The notes under the pieces were generated by a model. The model searched no databases. It saw nothing but the letters and a program-made list of their open reading frames with translations, and was not told where the DNA came from. A stretch of DNA of 64,000 bases from Aquipseudomonas alcaligenes (GTDB taxonomy: Bacteria; Pseudomonadota; Gammaproteobacteria; Pseudomonadales; Pseudomonadaceae), in assembly GCF_900156545.1 (NCBI RefSeq), contig NZ_FTNW01000006.1, positions 124,001 to 188,000 on the forward strand, written 5' to 3'. Positions 30,157 to 39,393 of this stretch are shown piece after piece (the stretch's first letter is position 1; each line of letters begins with the position of its first letter). The position numbers and the translations under genes are program-made.

Positions 30157-30285
30157 GATGCTCGGGCAGCAATGCAAACGAACCGGGATTGTAAACCAGA
30201 CGGCGCCACAGTACCCGGCCTTGGCAGTGGCATGTGCGAAGACTAACCTAGGCGGGCCCGAAAAAACGAACGAGAGAACCGTGCA
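30157..30285. promoter_or_regulatory. Divergent promoter region of the LitR/LOV pair
   Basis: 129 bp. TACAAT on the minus strand (30188-30193) is a possible -10 for the LitR gene. CCGGG (30183-30187) and CCCGG (30214-30218) form a loose inverted repeat around GGCGCC. A light-controlled operator is expected here, but I cannot identify it by a known consensus. Confidence 0.35.
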
Positions 30286-30726
30286 ATGATCAGTGCCAAG
30301 CTCCTGCAGCTGGTAGTAGAAGCATCCAGTGACGGCATCGTGGTGGCCGAGCAGGAAGGCGATGACAACATCCTCATCTACGCCAACCCCGCCTTCCAGC
30401 GCCTGAGCGGCTATTCCGACGAGGAGATTCTGTACCAGGACTGCCGCTTCCTGCAGGCCGGCGACCGCGACCAGCCCGGGCTGCATGCCATTCGCCAGGC
30501 CATTCACGAGGGGCGCGCCTGCCGCCAGATCCTGCGCAACTACCGCAAGGACGGCAGTCTGTTCTGGAACGAGCTGTCGATCACCCCCGTGTTCAACGAG
30601 GCAGATCAGCTGACCTACTTCATCGGCATCCAGCGCGATGTGACCACCGAAGTGGAAGCCGTCGAGCGCGTGCGCCAGTTGGAGGCGGAAGTCGCCGAGC
30701 TCAAGCGCCAGCTGGCCGAACGCTGA
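30286..30726 (+). CDS. Short LOV blue-light photoreceptor
   Basis: A 146-aa single LOV (PAS) domain. The flavin-adduct motif is YQDCRFLQ with the photoactive Cys53, followed by the flavin-contact residues NYRKDGSLFWNELSITPV (residues about 86-103) and FIGIQRD. The last 25 residues form a coiled-coil helix (VRQLEAEVAELKRQL) that would dimerise. There is no output domain, so it must act by protein contact. The protein is strikingly like PpSB1-LOV of P. putida, including Cys position 53. The divergent LitR-type regulator is the natural partner. Confidence 0.93.
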   Translation: MISAKLLQLVVEASSDGIVVAEQEGDDNILIYANPAFQRLSGYSDEEILYQDCRFLQAGDRDQPGLHAIRQAIHEGRACRQILRNYRKDGSLFWNELSITPVFNEADQLTYFIGIQRDVTTEVEAVERVRQLEAEVAELKRQLAER

Positions 30727-30738
30727 GTCGCGGCCCCT

Positions 30739-30760
30739 GCCGGCGCCACCATGCGCCGGC
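30739..30760. terminator. Hairpin between LOV and DUF3833 genes
   Basis: A perfect 8-bp GCCGGCGC/GCGCCGGC stem with a 6-nt loop lies between the converging stops at 30726 and 30763. There is no T-tract. Confidence 0.45.
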
Positions 30761-30762
30761 CA

Positions 30763-31287
30763 TCAGGACTCGCGCCGGAAGAACAGGGTCACCTGGCCCA
30801 GCTCCACGCCGAACTTGCTCATGAAGGAGCGGTTGATCAGCGTGTCCTCGTCCATCAGGTACATCCAGTCGTCAAACTCCACCTCGTAGGTGGTGTCATC
30901 GACCGGCAGCAGCAAGCGGTACTGCCAGCGCAAGGCATTGCCGGCCAGCTCGCCCCTCGCCTCGCCGATCACGTCCCCTGCCGTGCCGCGCCAGCGGCCC
31001 GGGCCATCGGGGGTCAGCGTCCACACGCGGCGCTGGCGTTCACCATCGCTGTAGACGAAGCGCTCGTCGAGAATCAGCTTCTCGCCTTCACGGCGACTGT
31101 CGATCTGCACATGGAAGCGCTTGATCACCTTGCCCGAGCGATCCTGGAACATGCCCCAGGCTTGCACCGGCCGGGAGAAATAGCTTTCCAGGTTGAGCAC
31201 CGGCTGCTCCGCGGCATAGTCATCCACGGACACGCTGCCGCAGCTGACCAGCAGAAAGCAGCAGGCCAGCAGCCATATCTTCTTCAT
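30763..31287 (-). CDS. DUF3833 lipoprotein
   Basis: A 174-aa lipoprotein (signal with lipobox LVSCG, Cys16). The mature part fits DUF3833: LNLESYFSRPVQAWGMFQDR, then a lipocalin-like beta pattern with WRGTAGDVIG and MYLMDEDTLINRS. It lies 12 bp after the chalcone-isomerase-like gene, so both are in one operon. In pseudomonads, DUF3833, chalcone-isomerase-like, photolyase and LitR/LOV genes often occur together in a light-induced set; that is knowledge of the group and not proven here. Molecular function unknown. Confidence 0.85.
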   Translation of the reverse strand: MKKIWLLACCFLLVSCGSVSVDDYAAEQPVLNLESYFSRPVQAWGMFQDRSGKVIKRFHVQIDSRREGEKLILDERFVYSDGERQRRVWTLTPDGPGRWRGTAGDVIGEARGELAGNALRWQYRLLLPVDDTTYEVEFDDWMYLMDEDTLINRSFMSKFGVELGQVTLFFRRES

Positions 31288-31299
31288 GTTAGAAACACC

Positions 31300-31830
31300 T
31301 CAGGCGTCGGATGCATTGAGCCCCAGCAGGGCTTCACGAAGCTCGGGGCTGCGCGTGCCTGCCCCCAGCCAGATGGAAAAGAACGCACGGGCGAAGGCAG
31401 GATCGGCGATCTCCCGCTGCAGGCGGCCATCGACGTAAAACCGACAGCCCTTGCCGGGCAGATAAACGCCGGTGATGCGCTGCCCCGACTGGACGTCGAC
31501 GAAGGACTGGCGCATCTCTTCGGCCCAGCGGGCCATGGTGCGCTCATCCACCGTGCTGCCCTGCCGACGTATCTCGTCGACACTGGTATCGACCAGGGCA
31601 TCACGGGTGATGTTGCGTTTGTAGGTGAGCTCCAGCGCGAACGGCCGTTCGAAAACCTGTTCGGTCTGTTCACCGAACAGCCGTGCGGAGTAGACGGAGA
31701 AGCCGAACCAGGTGAACTCACCCGCGCCCAGCAGGCGCGCCTGGGGCACGTCGATCCGCCAGTCGGCCGCGGCGGGCCCGCCAGCGCAGAGCAACAGCAG
31801 ACAGATCAGGCTTCGCTTCCAGGCGTGCAT
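31300..31830 (-). CDS. Chalcone isomerase-like periplasmic protein
   Basis: A 176-aa protein with a signal peptide (residues 1-22, AAA cleavage). The mature part has the chalcone-isomerase-like fold pattern LLGAGEFTWFGFSVYSARLF near residues 33-52 (in part GAGEFTWFGFSVYSARL) and the later LTYKRNI and FFSIWLG segments. Bacterial relatives lack the plant flavonoid context and are thought to bind fatty acids or act in the envelope. GGGAGAG precedes the chosen ATG at 31830. It is the first gene of a two-gene operon with DUF3833 and probably belongs to the light regulon of the neighbouring LOV/LitR pair. Confidence 0.82.
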   Translation of the reverse strand: MHAWKRSLICLLLLCAGGPAAADWRIDVPQARLLGAGEFTWFGFSVYSARLFGEQTEQVFERPFALELTYKRNITRDALVDTSVDEIRRQGSTVDERTMARWAEEMRQSFVDVQSGQRITGVYLPGKGCRFYVDGRLQREIADPAFARAFFSIWLGAGTRSPELREALLGLNASDA

Positions 31831-31870
31831 TCGACTCTCTCCCAGGCCGAGGCGAACCTCAGCCGCTTGG

Positions 31871-31912
31871 AATAAAAAATCCGGCAACCGAAACAGGGGG
31901 GAAGTTGCCGGA
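31871..31912 (-). terminator. Terminator of the acyl-CoA dehydrogenase gene
   Basis: Minus-strand stem CCGGCAAC/GTTGCCGG (8 bp, long C-rich loop) followed by A and six T. It lies 24 bp past the dehydrogenase stop and isolates it from the light-cluster genes. Confidence 0.9.
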
Positions 31913-31935
31913 GTGCGCAGGCGAACAGTGCTCAA

Positions 31936-33714
31936 TCAGGCAGCAAATTCCTCTTCGCTGAATGCCATCAGGGTAGTCTTTCCGGCCAGTACCTCGGCCA
32001 ACAGGCTGTCGGTTTCAGTCAGCACCCGTGCCATGTAGAAGTCGGCCGACTTCAGCTTGGCACCGTAGAACACGGTTTCGCTGCTACCGCCCTGCAGGGC
32101 CGCCTGGGCGGTCTGGGCCATGCGCGACCACAGCCAGGCCAGGGTGGTCAGGGCGAACAGGCGCAGATAAGGAACCGAAGCGGCACCGGCCTGCTCGGGG
32201 TCCTTCATGCCTTCGCTGGCGATCCACAGCGTCGCCTGCTGCAGCTGCTTGAGCGCCTTGCCGACGGCGGCAACGTGCGGCGCCTCGGGATTGGCCTTGA
32301 GCCAGCCTTCGACCAGAGCGAAGAAACCGCGCACGGCGCGACCGCCGCCCAGCGCCAGCTTGCGCCCGACCAGGTCCAGCGCCTGGATGCCATTGGTACC
32401 TTCATAGATGCGGGTGATGCGGCAGTCCCGCACCAGCTGCTCGATGCCCCAGTCCTCGGTGAAGCCGGAACCACCCAGCACCTGCAGGCCCTCGTTGGCG
32501 CAGGCAAAGCCCTCGTCGGTGAGGAAGGCCTTGACCACCGGGGTCAGCAGCTGCACCAGGTCGTCGGCCTGCTGGCGCACTTCGGCGTCCTCATGATCGT
32601 GGGCGACATCCAGGTGCAGGCCGGTGAAGTAGGCCAGCGCACGGCAGCCCTCGATCATCACTTTCTGGCGCAGCAGCATGCGGCGCACGTCCGGGTGTAC
32701 CAGAATCGGGTCGGCCGGCTTGTCGGCGGCCTTCGGGCCGGACAGCGAACGGCTCTGCAGGCGCTCCTTGGCGAAGCCCAGGCTGATCTGGTAGGCGCTC
32801 TCGGCGATCCCCAGCCCCTGCATGCCGACCATCAGGCGCGCCGAGTTCATCATGGTGAACATGCACTTGAGGCCCTTGTTCGGCTCGCCGATCAGCCAGC
32901 CCTTGGCGCCCTCGAAGTTCATCACGCAGGTGGCCGAGCCCTTGATGCCCATCTTGTGCTCCAGGCCGCCGCAGAACGCCGGGTTGCGCGTGCCGTCCTC
33001 GAGGAACTTGGGCACCAGGAACAGGGAAATACCCTTCACGCTATCCGGCGCGTCCGGCAGCTTGGCCAGTACCAGATGGATGATGTTGTCTACCAGATCC
33101 TGCTCGCCGCCGGTGATCCAGATCTTGGTACCGCTGATGGCATAGCTGCCGTCGGCCTGCGGTACGGCACGGGTGCGGATCAGACCGAGGTCGGTACCGC
33201 ACTGCGGTTCGGTCAGGCACATGGTGCCGGTCCACTCGCCGCTGATCAGTTTGGGCAGGTACTGCTCCTGCTGCTCACGGGTGCCGTGCTGCGTCAGCGC
33301 GTTGATCGCACCATGGGTCAGCCCCGGGTACATGCCCAGCGACAGGTTGGCAGAGCAGACCATCTCCTCGACCATCATGTTCAGTACGTGCGGCAGGCCC
33401 TGGCCACCGAACTCCGGGGCACAGGCCAGCGCGGTCCAGCCACCCTCGGCGAACTGCTTGTAGGCGGCCTTGAAGCCTTCGGGCGTCTTCACCGTCTTGC
33501 TCACCGGGTCGTACTGGCAGCCCTGCTTGTCGCCGGAGCCATTGACCGGAGCCAGCACGTTCTCGGCGAGCTTGGCCGCCTCCTCGAGAATGGCGCCGCC
33601 CAGATCGGCACCGAACTCGCGCTGCGTCGGCAATGCCTGCAGGGCGCCATAGGCAGCCAGAACCTCGTCGAAAACGAACCGCATGTCGCGCAGGGGGGCA
33701 TGATAGTCAGGCAT
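31936..33714 (-). CDS. Acyl-CoA dehydrogenase (FadE family, ~600 aa type)
   Basis: A 592-aa FAD enzyme for the first oxidation step of fatty-acid beta-oxidation or a related acyl-CoA. Family signatures are MCLTEPQCGTDLGLIRT at about 157-173 and the C-terminal EGTNGIQALDLVGRKL near 425-440, where the catalytic Glu of the EGTNGIQ motif lies. An extra C-terminal domain is typical of this long subgroup. Start at 33714 (MPDYHAPLRD) has GGAG upstream. The promoter region contains a short tandem repeat (33748-33770). It is followed by a strong terminator and is monocistronic. Confidence 0.92.
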   Translation of the reverse strand: MPDYHAPLRDMRFVFDEVLAAYGALQALPTQREFGADLGGAILEEAAKLAENVLAPVNGSGDKQGCQYDPVSKTVKTPEGFKAAYKQFAEGGWTALACAPEFGGQGLPHVLNMMVEEMVCSANLSLGMYPGLTHGAINALTQHGTREQQEQYLPKLISGEWTGTMCLTEPQCGTDLGLIRTRAVPQADGSYAISGTKIWITGGEQDLVDNIIHLVLAKLPDAPDSVKGISLFLVPKFLEDGTRNPAFCGGLEHKMGIKGSATCVMNFEGAKGWLIGEPNKGLKCMFTMMNSARLMVGMQGLGIAESAYQISLGFAKERLQSRSLSGPKAADKPADPILVHPDVRRMLLRQKVMIEGCRALAYFTGLHLDVAHDHEDAEVRQQADDLVQLLTPVVKAFLTDEGFACANEGLQVLGGSGFTEDWGIEQLVRDCRITRIYEGTNGIQALDLVGRKLALGGGRAVRGFFALVEGWLKANPEAPHVAAVGKALKQLQQATLWIASEGMKDPEQAGAASVPYLRLFALTTLAWLWSRMAQTAQAALQGGSSETVFYGAKLKSADFYMARVLTETDSLLAEVLAGKTTLMAFSEEEFAA

Positions 33715-33747
33715 TGATCGCTCCAAAACTGTACATCGGTTATTCGC

Positions 33748-33785
33748 GTATAGCTTTTTGTATAGTTTTTACGCGCGATTGGCAA
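33748..33785 (-). promoter_or_regulatory. Probable promoter region of the acyl-CoA dehydrogenase with tandem repeat
   Basis: Read on the minus strand, TTGCCA (33780-33785) and TATACA (33759-33764) are spaced by 15 bp, which is short. The two -10-like TATAC elements come from a tandem duplication GTATAGCTTTTT / GTATAGTTTTT (33748-33759 and 33760-33770). No PsrA box was seen. Confidence 0.35.
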
Positions 33786-33943
33786 GCACTGATCGCTGCG
33801 ACATCCATTTCCTTTCATTTCAATTGCCCGCAGATCATCAGTTCTTACAAGCCGAGTCCCGCTTGCCGGTGGTTTGATGGCCGCCACCTCCGCTGCTGTG
33901 TGCGGAGCTACAACAACAAAAAACGAACACACAGGTACACCTC

Positions 33944-34888
33944 ATGAAGAAGCTGCTCGTCCCGGCACTGGCCGCCCTCGGTCTGTGCGCGTCCCTCCCT
34001 GCCCTGGCCAACACCCAGGCGCAGACCAAGAACCCCATCGTCCTCGTCCCAGGCATCTTCGCCTTCGACACAATCGCCAGCATCGATTACTGGTACCAGA
34101 TCCCCAGTGCCCTGCAGAGCCAGGGGGCCAAGGTCCATGTACCGAAGATCAATGCCTTCGACAGCTCGGCCAAGCGTGGCGAGTCGCTGATCGCGCAGCT
34201 GGAGCAGATCCGCGCCGCGTCCGGCGGCACGGTGAAGAAGTTCAACCTGATCGGGCACAGCCAGGGTGGCCTCACCGCCCGCTACGTGATGAACACCCGA
34301 CCCGACCTAGTAGCCTCGGTGACCACCCTCAACTCGCCGCACAAGGGCTCGCCGCTGGCCGACCTGGTGACCGGCATCGCCCCGCCCGGCAGCCTGCAGG
34401 GCGTCGCCTTCGACGTGTTCGCCAACGCCGTGGGCAACTTGGTCAACCTGCTGTCGAACAACAAGAAGAGCGCCTCGGACGTGCGCGCCATGCTGGCCGA
34501 GTTCAACAAACCGGGCGCTGCGGCCAACAACCAGCGCTTCCCCACCGGCGTGCCCAGCACGTCCTGCGGCGAGGGTCCGGAAACCGCCACCATCAACGGC
34601 AACAGCGTGCGCATGTACTCCATGAGCGGGACCGCGCCACTGACCAACGTGCTAGACATCTCCGACCCACTGTTCGGTGTCACCTATCTGGCCTTCGGCT
34701 TCAGCGAGGCCAATGACGGCGTCACCGGTCGCTGCTCCAGCCATTTCGGCAAGGTGCTCAAGGACAACTACTTCATGAACCACCTGGACATCACCAACCA
34801 GGTTCTAGGGCTGGTGTCGCTGTTCGAGACCAACCCGAAGACCCTGTATCAGAACCAGGCCAACCGCCTGAAGAACCTCGGTCTGTAA
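33944..34888 (+). CDS. lip: Secreted triacylglycerol lipase, family I.1
   Basis: A 314-aa extracellular lipase. Signal peptide residues 1-22. The catalytic triad can be placed: Ser106 in GHSQGG, Asp258 in EANDGV and His280 in MNHLD; Cys208 and Cys264 would form the single disulfide. The oxyanion-hole dipeptide, usually His-Gly, is Pro-Gly here (LVPGIFAFD). It would leave the cell by the type II pathway after folding in the periplasm with the foldase encoded next. The 51-bp gap between the two genes holds a perfect 15-bp hairpin. Confidence 0.95.
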   Translation: MKKLLVPALAALGLCASLPALANTQAQTKNPIVLVPGIFAFDTIASIDYWYQIPSALQSQGAKVHVPKINAFDSSAKRGESLIAQLEQIRAASGGTVKKFNLIGHSQGGLTARYVMNTRPDLVASVTTLNSPHKGSPLADLVTGIAPPGSLQGVAFDVFANAVGNLVNLLSNNKKSASDVRAMLAEFNKPGAAANNQRFPTGVPSTSCGEGPETATINGNSVRMYSMSGTAPLTNVLDISDPLFGVTYLAFGFSEANDGVTGRCSSHFGKVLKDNYFMNHLDITNQVLGLVSLFETNPKTLYQNQANRLKNLGL

Positions 34889-34892
34889 TACC

Positions 34893-34925
34893 GGCGGACA
34901 TGGCGCCGAGGGCGCCATGTCCGCC
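34893..34925. promoter_or_regulatory. Perfect 15-bp hairpin between lipase and foldase genes
   Basis: Arms 34893-34907 and 34911-34925 are exactly complementary around a 3-nt loop (GAG). No T-tract follows. It starts 5 bp after the lipase stop and ends 14 bp before the foldase start, so it fits an attenuator or mRNA 3'-end stabiliser that sets a high lipase-to-foldase ratio. Confidence 0.75.
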
Positions 34926-34939
34926 GCGAGGAGACTTCG

Positions 34940-35959
34940 ATGTCCAGCCGCATCATTCTGTCTGCCCTGGCCCTCGGCGCCGTCGTCGTGGGCGGCACCC
35001 TGCTGCTCTACCGCCCCGTGCCCCTGCCCGCCACGGCAGCTCCCGTCACGGCAGCAGGGGTGCCCAAGGACAACCGCAGCCGTGAGGCCCGCAACCTCAA
35101 TCACAACCTGCGTGAAACGCCAGCCGCCAGCCTGCCTGACCCCGGCCCGCTGCCACCCTCGCTGGCAGGCGCGCACCACGGCGTACAACTGCGCATGGAC
35201 GCACAGGGCAATCTGCTGCTGCAGGCGGACCTGCTGCACCTGTTCGACTTTTACCTGGCCGGTCGCGAAGAAGAAGGCCTGGACAAGGTACTGACACGCA
35301 TCCATCGCGACCTCGCCACCCAGCTCCGCGAGCCCGCGCTGGACCAGGCACGCGACCTGCTGCGCCGCTATGTGGACTACCGCATTGCCCTGCAGGGCCT
35401 GCCCGAAGCCGATGCCAGCCTGGATGCCGGCACCCTGCGCCAGCGCCTCGATGCGCTCAATGCGCTGCGCCAGCAGTTTTTCAGTGCCGATGAATACGCC
35501 CTGTTCTTCGCCCGCGAGAACGCCGAGGACGAGTACATGGTGCAGCGCCTGGCGCTGGCCCGGCAGGCCGGCCTCAGCGAGGAGCAACGTACCCAGGCGC
35601 TGGCCGAACTGGAGCTGCAACTGCCGGAGGAGGTGCGCATGGCCCGCACCGAGAGCATGCGCCATGGCGAGCTGTACGCCGCCACCCAGACGCTGCAGGA
35701 ACAAGGCGCCAGCGCCGAAGAGATTCGCCAGCTGCGCGAGCAGGCGCTGGGCAGTGCCGCCGCCGATGCGCTGGCCGATCTGGATCGCCAGCAGGCCGCC
35801 TGGCAGCAGCGCCTGAGCGACTATGCCGCCGAGCGCAATCGCCTGCGCCAGTCCGGGCTTAACGACAGCCAGTTGCAGGCCGCCATCGCCGAACTGCAGG
35901 CCAGCAGATTCGACGAGCGGGAACGCTTGCGCGTACAGGCGCTGGACCCGGAACTCTGA
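34940..35959 (+). CDS. lifO: Lipase-specific foldase (lipase chaperone)
   Basis: A 339-aa inner-membrane-anchored steric chaperone that folds the lipase in the periplasm. Residues 5-24 are the anchor; residues 25-75 a Pro/Ala-rich linker; the rest is the extended helical domain that wraps the lipase. The foldase signature, usually R-x-x-F-D-Y-F/C-L-S/T-A, appears as LLHLFDFYLAG at residues 98-108, with Leu99 in place of Arg and Phe for Tyr. It follows the lipase by 51 bp. GAGGAG precedes the ATG. Confidence 0.93.
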   Translation: MSSRIILSALALGAVVVGGTLLLYRPVPLPATAAPVTAAGVPKDNRSREARNLNHNLRETPAASLPDPGPLPPSLAGAHHGVQLRMDAQGNLLLQADLLHLFDFYLAGREEEGLDKVLTRIHRDLATQLREPALDQARDLLRRYVDYRIALQGLPEADASLDAGTLRQRLDALNALRQQFFSADEYALFFARENAEDEYMVQRLALARQAGLSEEQRTQALAELELQLPEEVRMARTESMRHGELYAATQTLQEQGASAEEIRQLREQALGSAAADALADLDRQQAAWQQRLSDYAAERNRLRQSGLNDSQLQAAIAELQASRFDERERLRVQALDPEL

Positions 35960-36000
35960 ACCTCGCGGCGCTGAGCTAAGCTGAGCCCAGGAGGTGCCCA

Positions 36001-36225
36001 ATGGACAGGCAGAATGACGATAACGACAAGCCACTGAGCTTTCGCGAGATGCTGCAAAGCGTACTGGCCGCCGCGTTTGGCGTGCAGAGCGGGAAGAACC
36101 GCGCGCGTGACTTCAGCCGCGGCAAGCCCAGCCACTTCATTGCCCTGGGGCTGATGTTCACCGCGCTGTTCGTGGTGGTACTGTTCGCCCTGGTGCAGCT
36201 GGTGCTCTATCTGGCAGGCGTCTAG
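36001..36225 (+). CDS. DUF2970 small membrane protein
   Basis: A 74-aa protein. Residues 12-50 match DUF2970 (SFREMLQSVLAAAFGVQSGKNRARDF in part: MLQSVLAAAFGVQS), followed by one membrane helix at about 48-70. AGGAGGT lies upstream. The TAG stop is inside CTAG (36222-36225), which is also the stop of the convergent binding-protein gene. Function unknown; the family is common in pseudomonads. Confidence 0.88.
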   Translation: MDRQNDDNDKPLSFREMLQSVLAAAFGVQSGKNRARDFSRGKPSHFIALGLMFTALFVVVLFALVQLVLYLAGV

Positions 36226-37274
36226 CGCAGCAGTTCGTCGATGGAGCAGGCGTACTGCCGCAGCGCCGGATTGCGCGTGGCGCTGAAACGGCGGAAGTCC
36301 AGGCCCTTGCCAGAGCGCTCCAGCCTGGACATCAGGTGCCTGGCCTCATGCGCATCCACCAGTCGCAACAGACGAGCCATCTGCGCCTTGCCGCCGCGCT
36401 CGGCGAAGTCCATTCCAGCGGCATGGTCATGCAACATCACCATGGCACACCCCCCCAGAATGAAGTGCCCAGTGGCAAGCACGCCGATTCTGCCCTCGGC
36501 ACGCGCCTGCAGAACACGCTGCGAGTTGTTCAGCGCCGTGTAGCGCAGTTGGCGCCCCTGCTCCTCGGCCGCCTGCATGACGCCAAAAGCCATCTCATCG
36601 TTGGCGGACCAGACCAGATTGACCTGCGGATAACGGGGCAGCAGCAGTTTGGCCTGCTCATACGCACGCTGCTGACGCCACTCGCCATAGAGCAACTGGC
36701 GCAGGCGAACCTGCGGATGTTCCTTGAGTGCCCGCTGCAACCCCTCCTCGCGCAGAGTCGCGGAGGGCGTGTTCTTCACACCGGAGAACGCCACCAGCTC
36801 GGCGCCTTCGCCGGCCTTGCGCAACAGCGCCTTGGCCATCAGGTAACCAGCTTCCTCGTCATTGGTGACCAGGCTGCCGATCCAGTTGGCGTAGTTGTCA
36901 CGGGGACCGCCGACCAACTGCTGCTGCTCCTCGGTCAGGCTGCTGTGCACGGCAAACAGGCGAATGCCACTGCCGGCGAACATGCGCAGGATTTCCGGCC
37001 CCTGATACTGCTCATTGACGAAAATCAGATAGTCCGGCTTGTGCGGGCTGGCGAGCACATGGCGCGCGTTGCGCAGGGTGGTCTCTTTGTCACGCTCGCC
37101 GTAGAGCACCTCAAGCTGCATATCCAGATCGTCGGCCGCGTCCTGCATAAACTGGCTGTAGTCCAGCCAGAACCGCTCGTGAGAGAAGCCAGGATTGAGG
37201 AAAACCACGGACGCTGCCTGGACGGTGGCACAGAAAAGACTCAGGCAGCAGAGGAAAAGGACGCGCAACGCCAC
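36222..37274 (-). CDS. Orphan periplasmic substrate-binding protein (sugar-type fold)
   Basis: About 350 aa. A signal peptide (VALRVLFLCCLSLFCATVQA) leads to a two-lobed type I periplasmic binding fold: VVFLNPGFSHERFW at the mature start, LIFVNEQYQG, LVAFSGVKN and LVWSANDEMAFG are its core strands. No permease or ATPase gene is near, so it may feed a distant transporter or a membrane sensor. The GTG at 37274 is preferred as start because a TATAAT lies at 37308-37313, inside the longer TTG-initiated frame (to 37331); the ribosome site is weak either way. Confidence 0.75.
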   Translation of the reverse strand: MALRVLFLCCLSLFCATVQAASVVFLNPGFSHERFWLDYSQFMQDAADDLDMQLEVLYGERDKETTLRNARHVLASPHKPDYLIFVNEQYQGPEILRMFAGSGIRLFAVHSSLTEEQQQLVGGPRDNYANWIGSLVTNDEEAGYLMAKALLRKAGEGAELVAFSGVKNTPSATLREEGLQRALKEHPQVRLRQLLYGEWRQQRAYEQAKLLLPRYPQVNLVWSANDEMAFGVMQAAEEQGRQLRYTALNNSQRVLQARAEGRIGVLATGHFILGGCAMVMLHDHAAGMDFAERGGKAQMARLLRLVDAHEARHLMSRLERSGKGLDFRRFSATRNPALRQYACSIDELLR

Positions 37275-37307
37275 GACGGTGAACCCGGGTTTAGCAGTAG
37301 GTGGCGC

Positions 37308-37313
37308 ATTATA
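37308..37313 (-). promoter_or_regulatory. Consensus -10 (TATAAT) before the orphan binding protein
   Basis: A perfect TATAAT on the minus strand lies 34 bp before the proposed GTG start. No matching -35 is obvious. Confidence 0.45.
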
Positions 37314-37389
37314 CCGGGCTGGCAATAGCAAAATGCCAGCGCTCGCCGGGGCCGGCGAGAAGAACGAGCCGGCCCCGCTCGCTCGTCCG

Positions 37390-37503
37390 CTACTGCTGGC
37401 TCACCCAGAACACCGCCGTGCTGACCGCGATGAGAATCAGCATGAAGATGGCCCAGGCATCGACGAGGCTGTCTTGGTCCTGCGACGTGGAATGGTCGGT
37501 CAT
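37390..37503 (-). CDS. Small 37-aa single-pass membrane protein
   Basis: The frame reads MTDHSTSQDQDSLVDAWAIF and continues as a hydrophobic helix MLILIAVSTAVFWVSQQ before a TAG stop. AAGGGGA is well placed 6 nt before the ATG. The acidic, soluble N-terminus followed by one helix is typical of small membrane peptides. It lies between the orphan binding protein and cysI, on the minus strand, with 115 bp to the former's start. Function unknown; coding status rests on the ribosome site and the protein-like composition. Confidence 0.6.
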   Translation of the reverse strand: MTDHSTSQDQDSLVDAWAIFMLILIAVSTAVFWVSQQ

Positions 37504-37734
37504 GGCTGTCCCCTTTGTTGTGGTTATGGGTTCCACCTGAGTTAAGACCAGGCCGTGTCCAGTCTCAAGCCCGGTCGCTTATCGACTTTGGCTATGTACT
37601 TATATGAAAACTTCACTTTTTCGCATATTTGCGAGCTGGTATCTTTCGCCGGCCCTGATAGAGAGCGCGTCTACCGTGCGCGCAAGAAAGCCATCGCTGC
37701 CTGATGAAGCAGTAGCCTGACCCACAGGACCCCT
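37504..37734. other. 231-bp intergenic region before cysI
   Basis: Contains an AT-rich stretch (37590-37630) with TATATG and an inverted repeat TCGCA-TATT-TGCGA (37621-37634). A CysB-controlled promoter for cysI is expected here, but I cannot assign the site. No other gene is seen. Confidence 0.4.

Positions 37735-39376
<1,642 letters not shown>

Positions 39377-39393
<17 letters not shown>

Noticed and set aside
33871..33884. GG-N10-GC spacing before the lipase gene, resembling a sigma-54 promoter
   Set aside because: P. aeruginosa lipase has a sigma-54 promoter, but the bases around this GG and GC match the consensus poorly.
37308..37331. TTG at 37331 as start of the orphan binding protein
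   Set aside because: A perfect TATAAT lies inside that extension and the signal peptide would be preceded by about 20 unlikely residues; the GTG at 37274 fits better.
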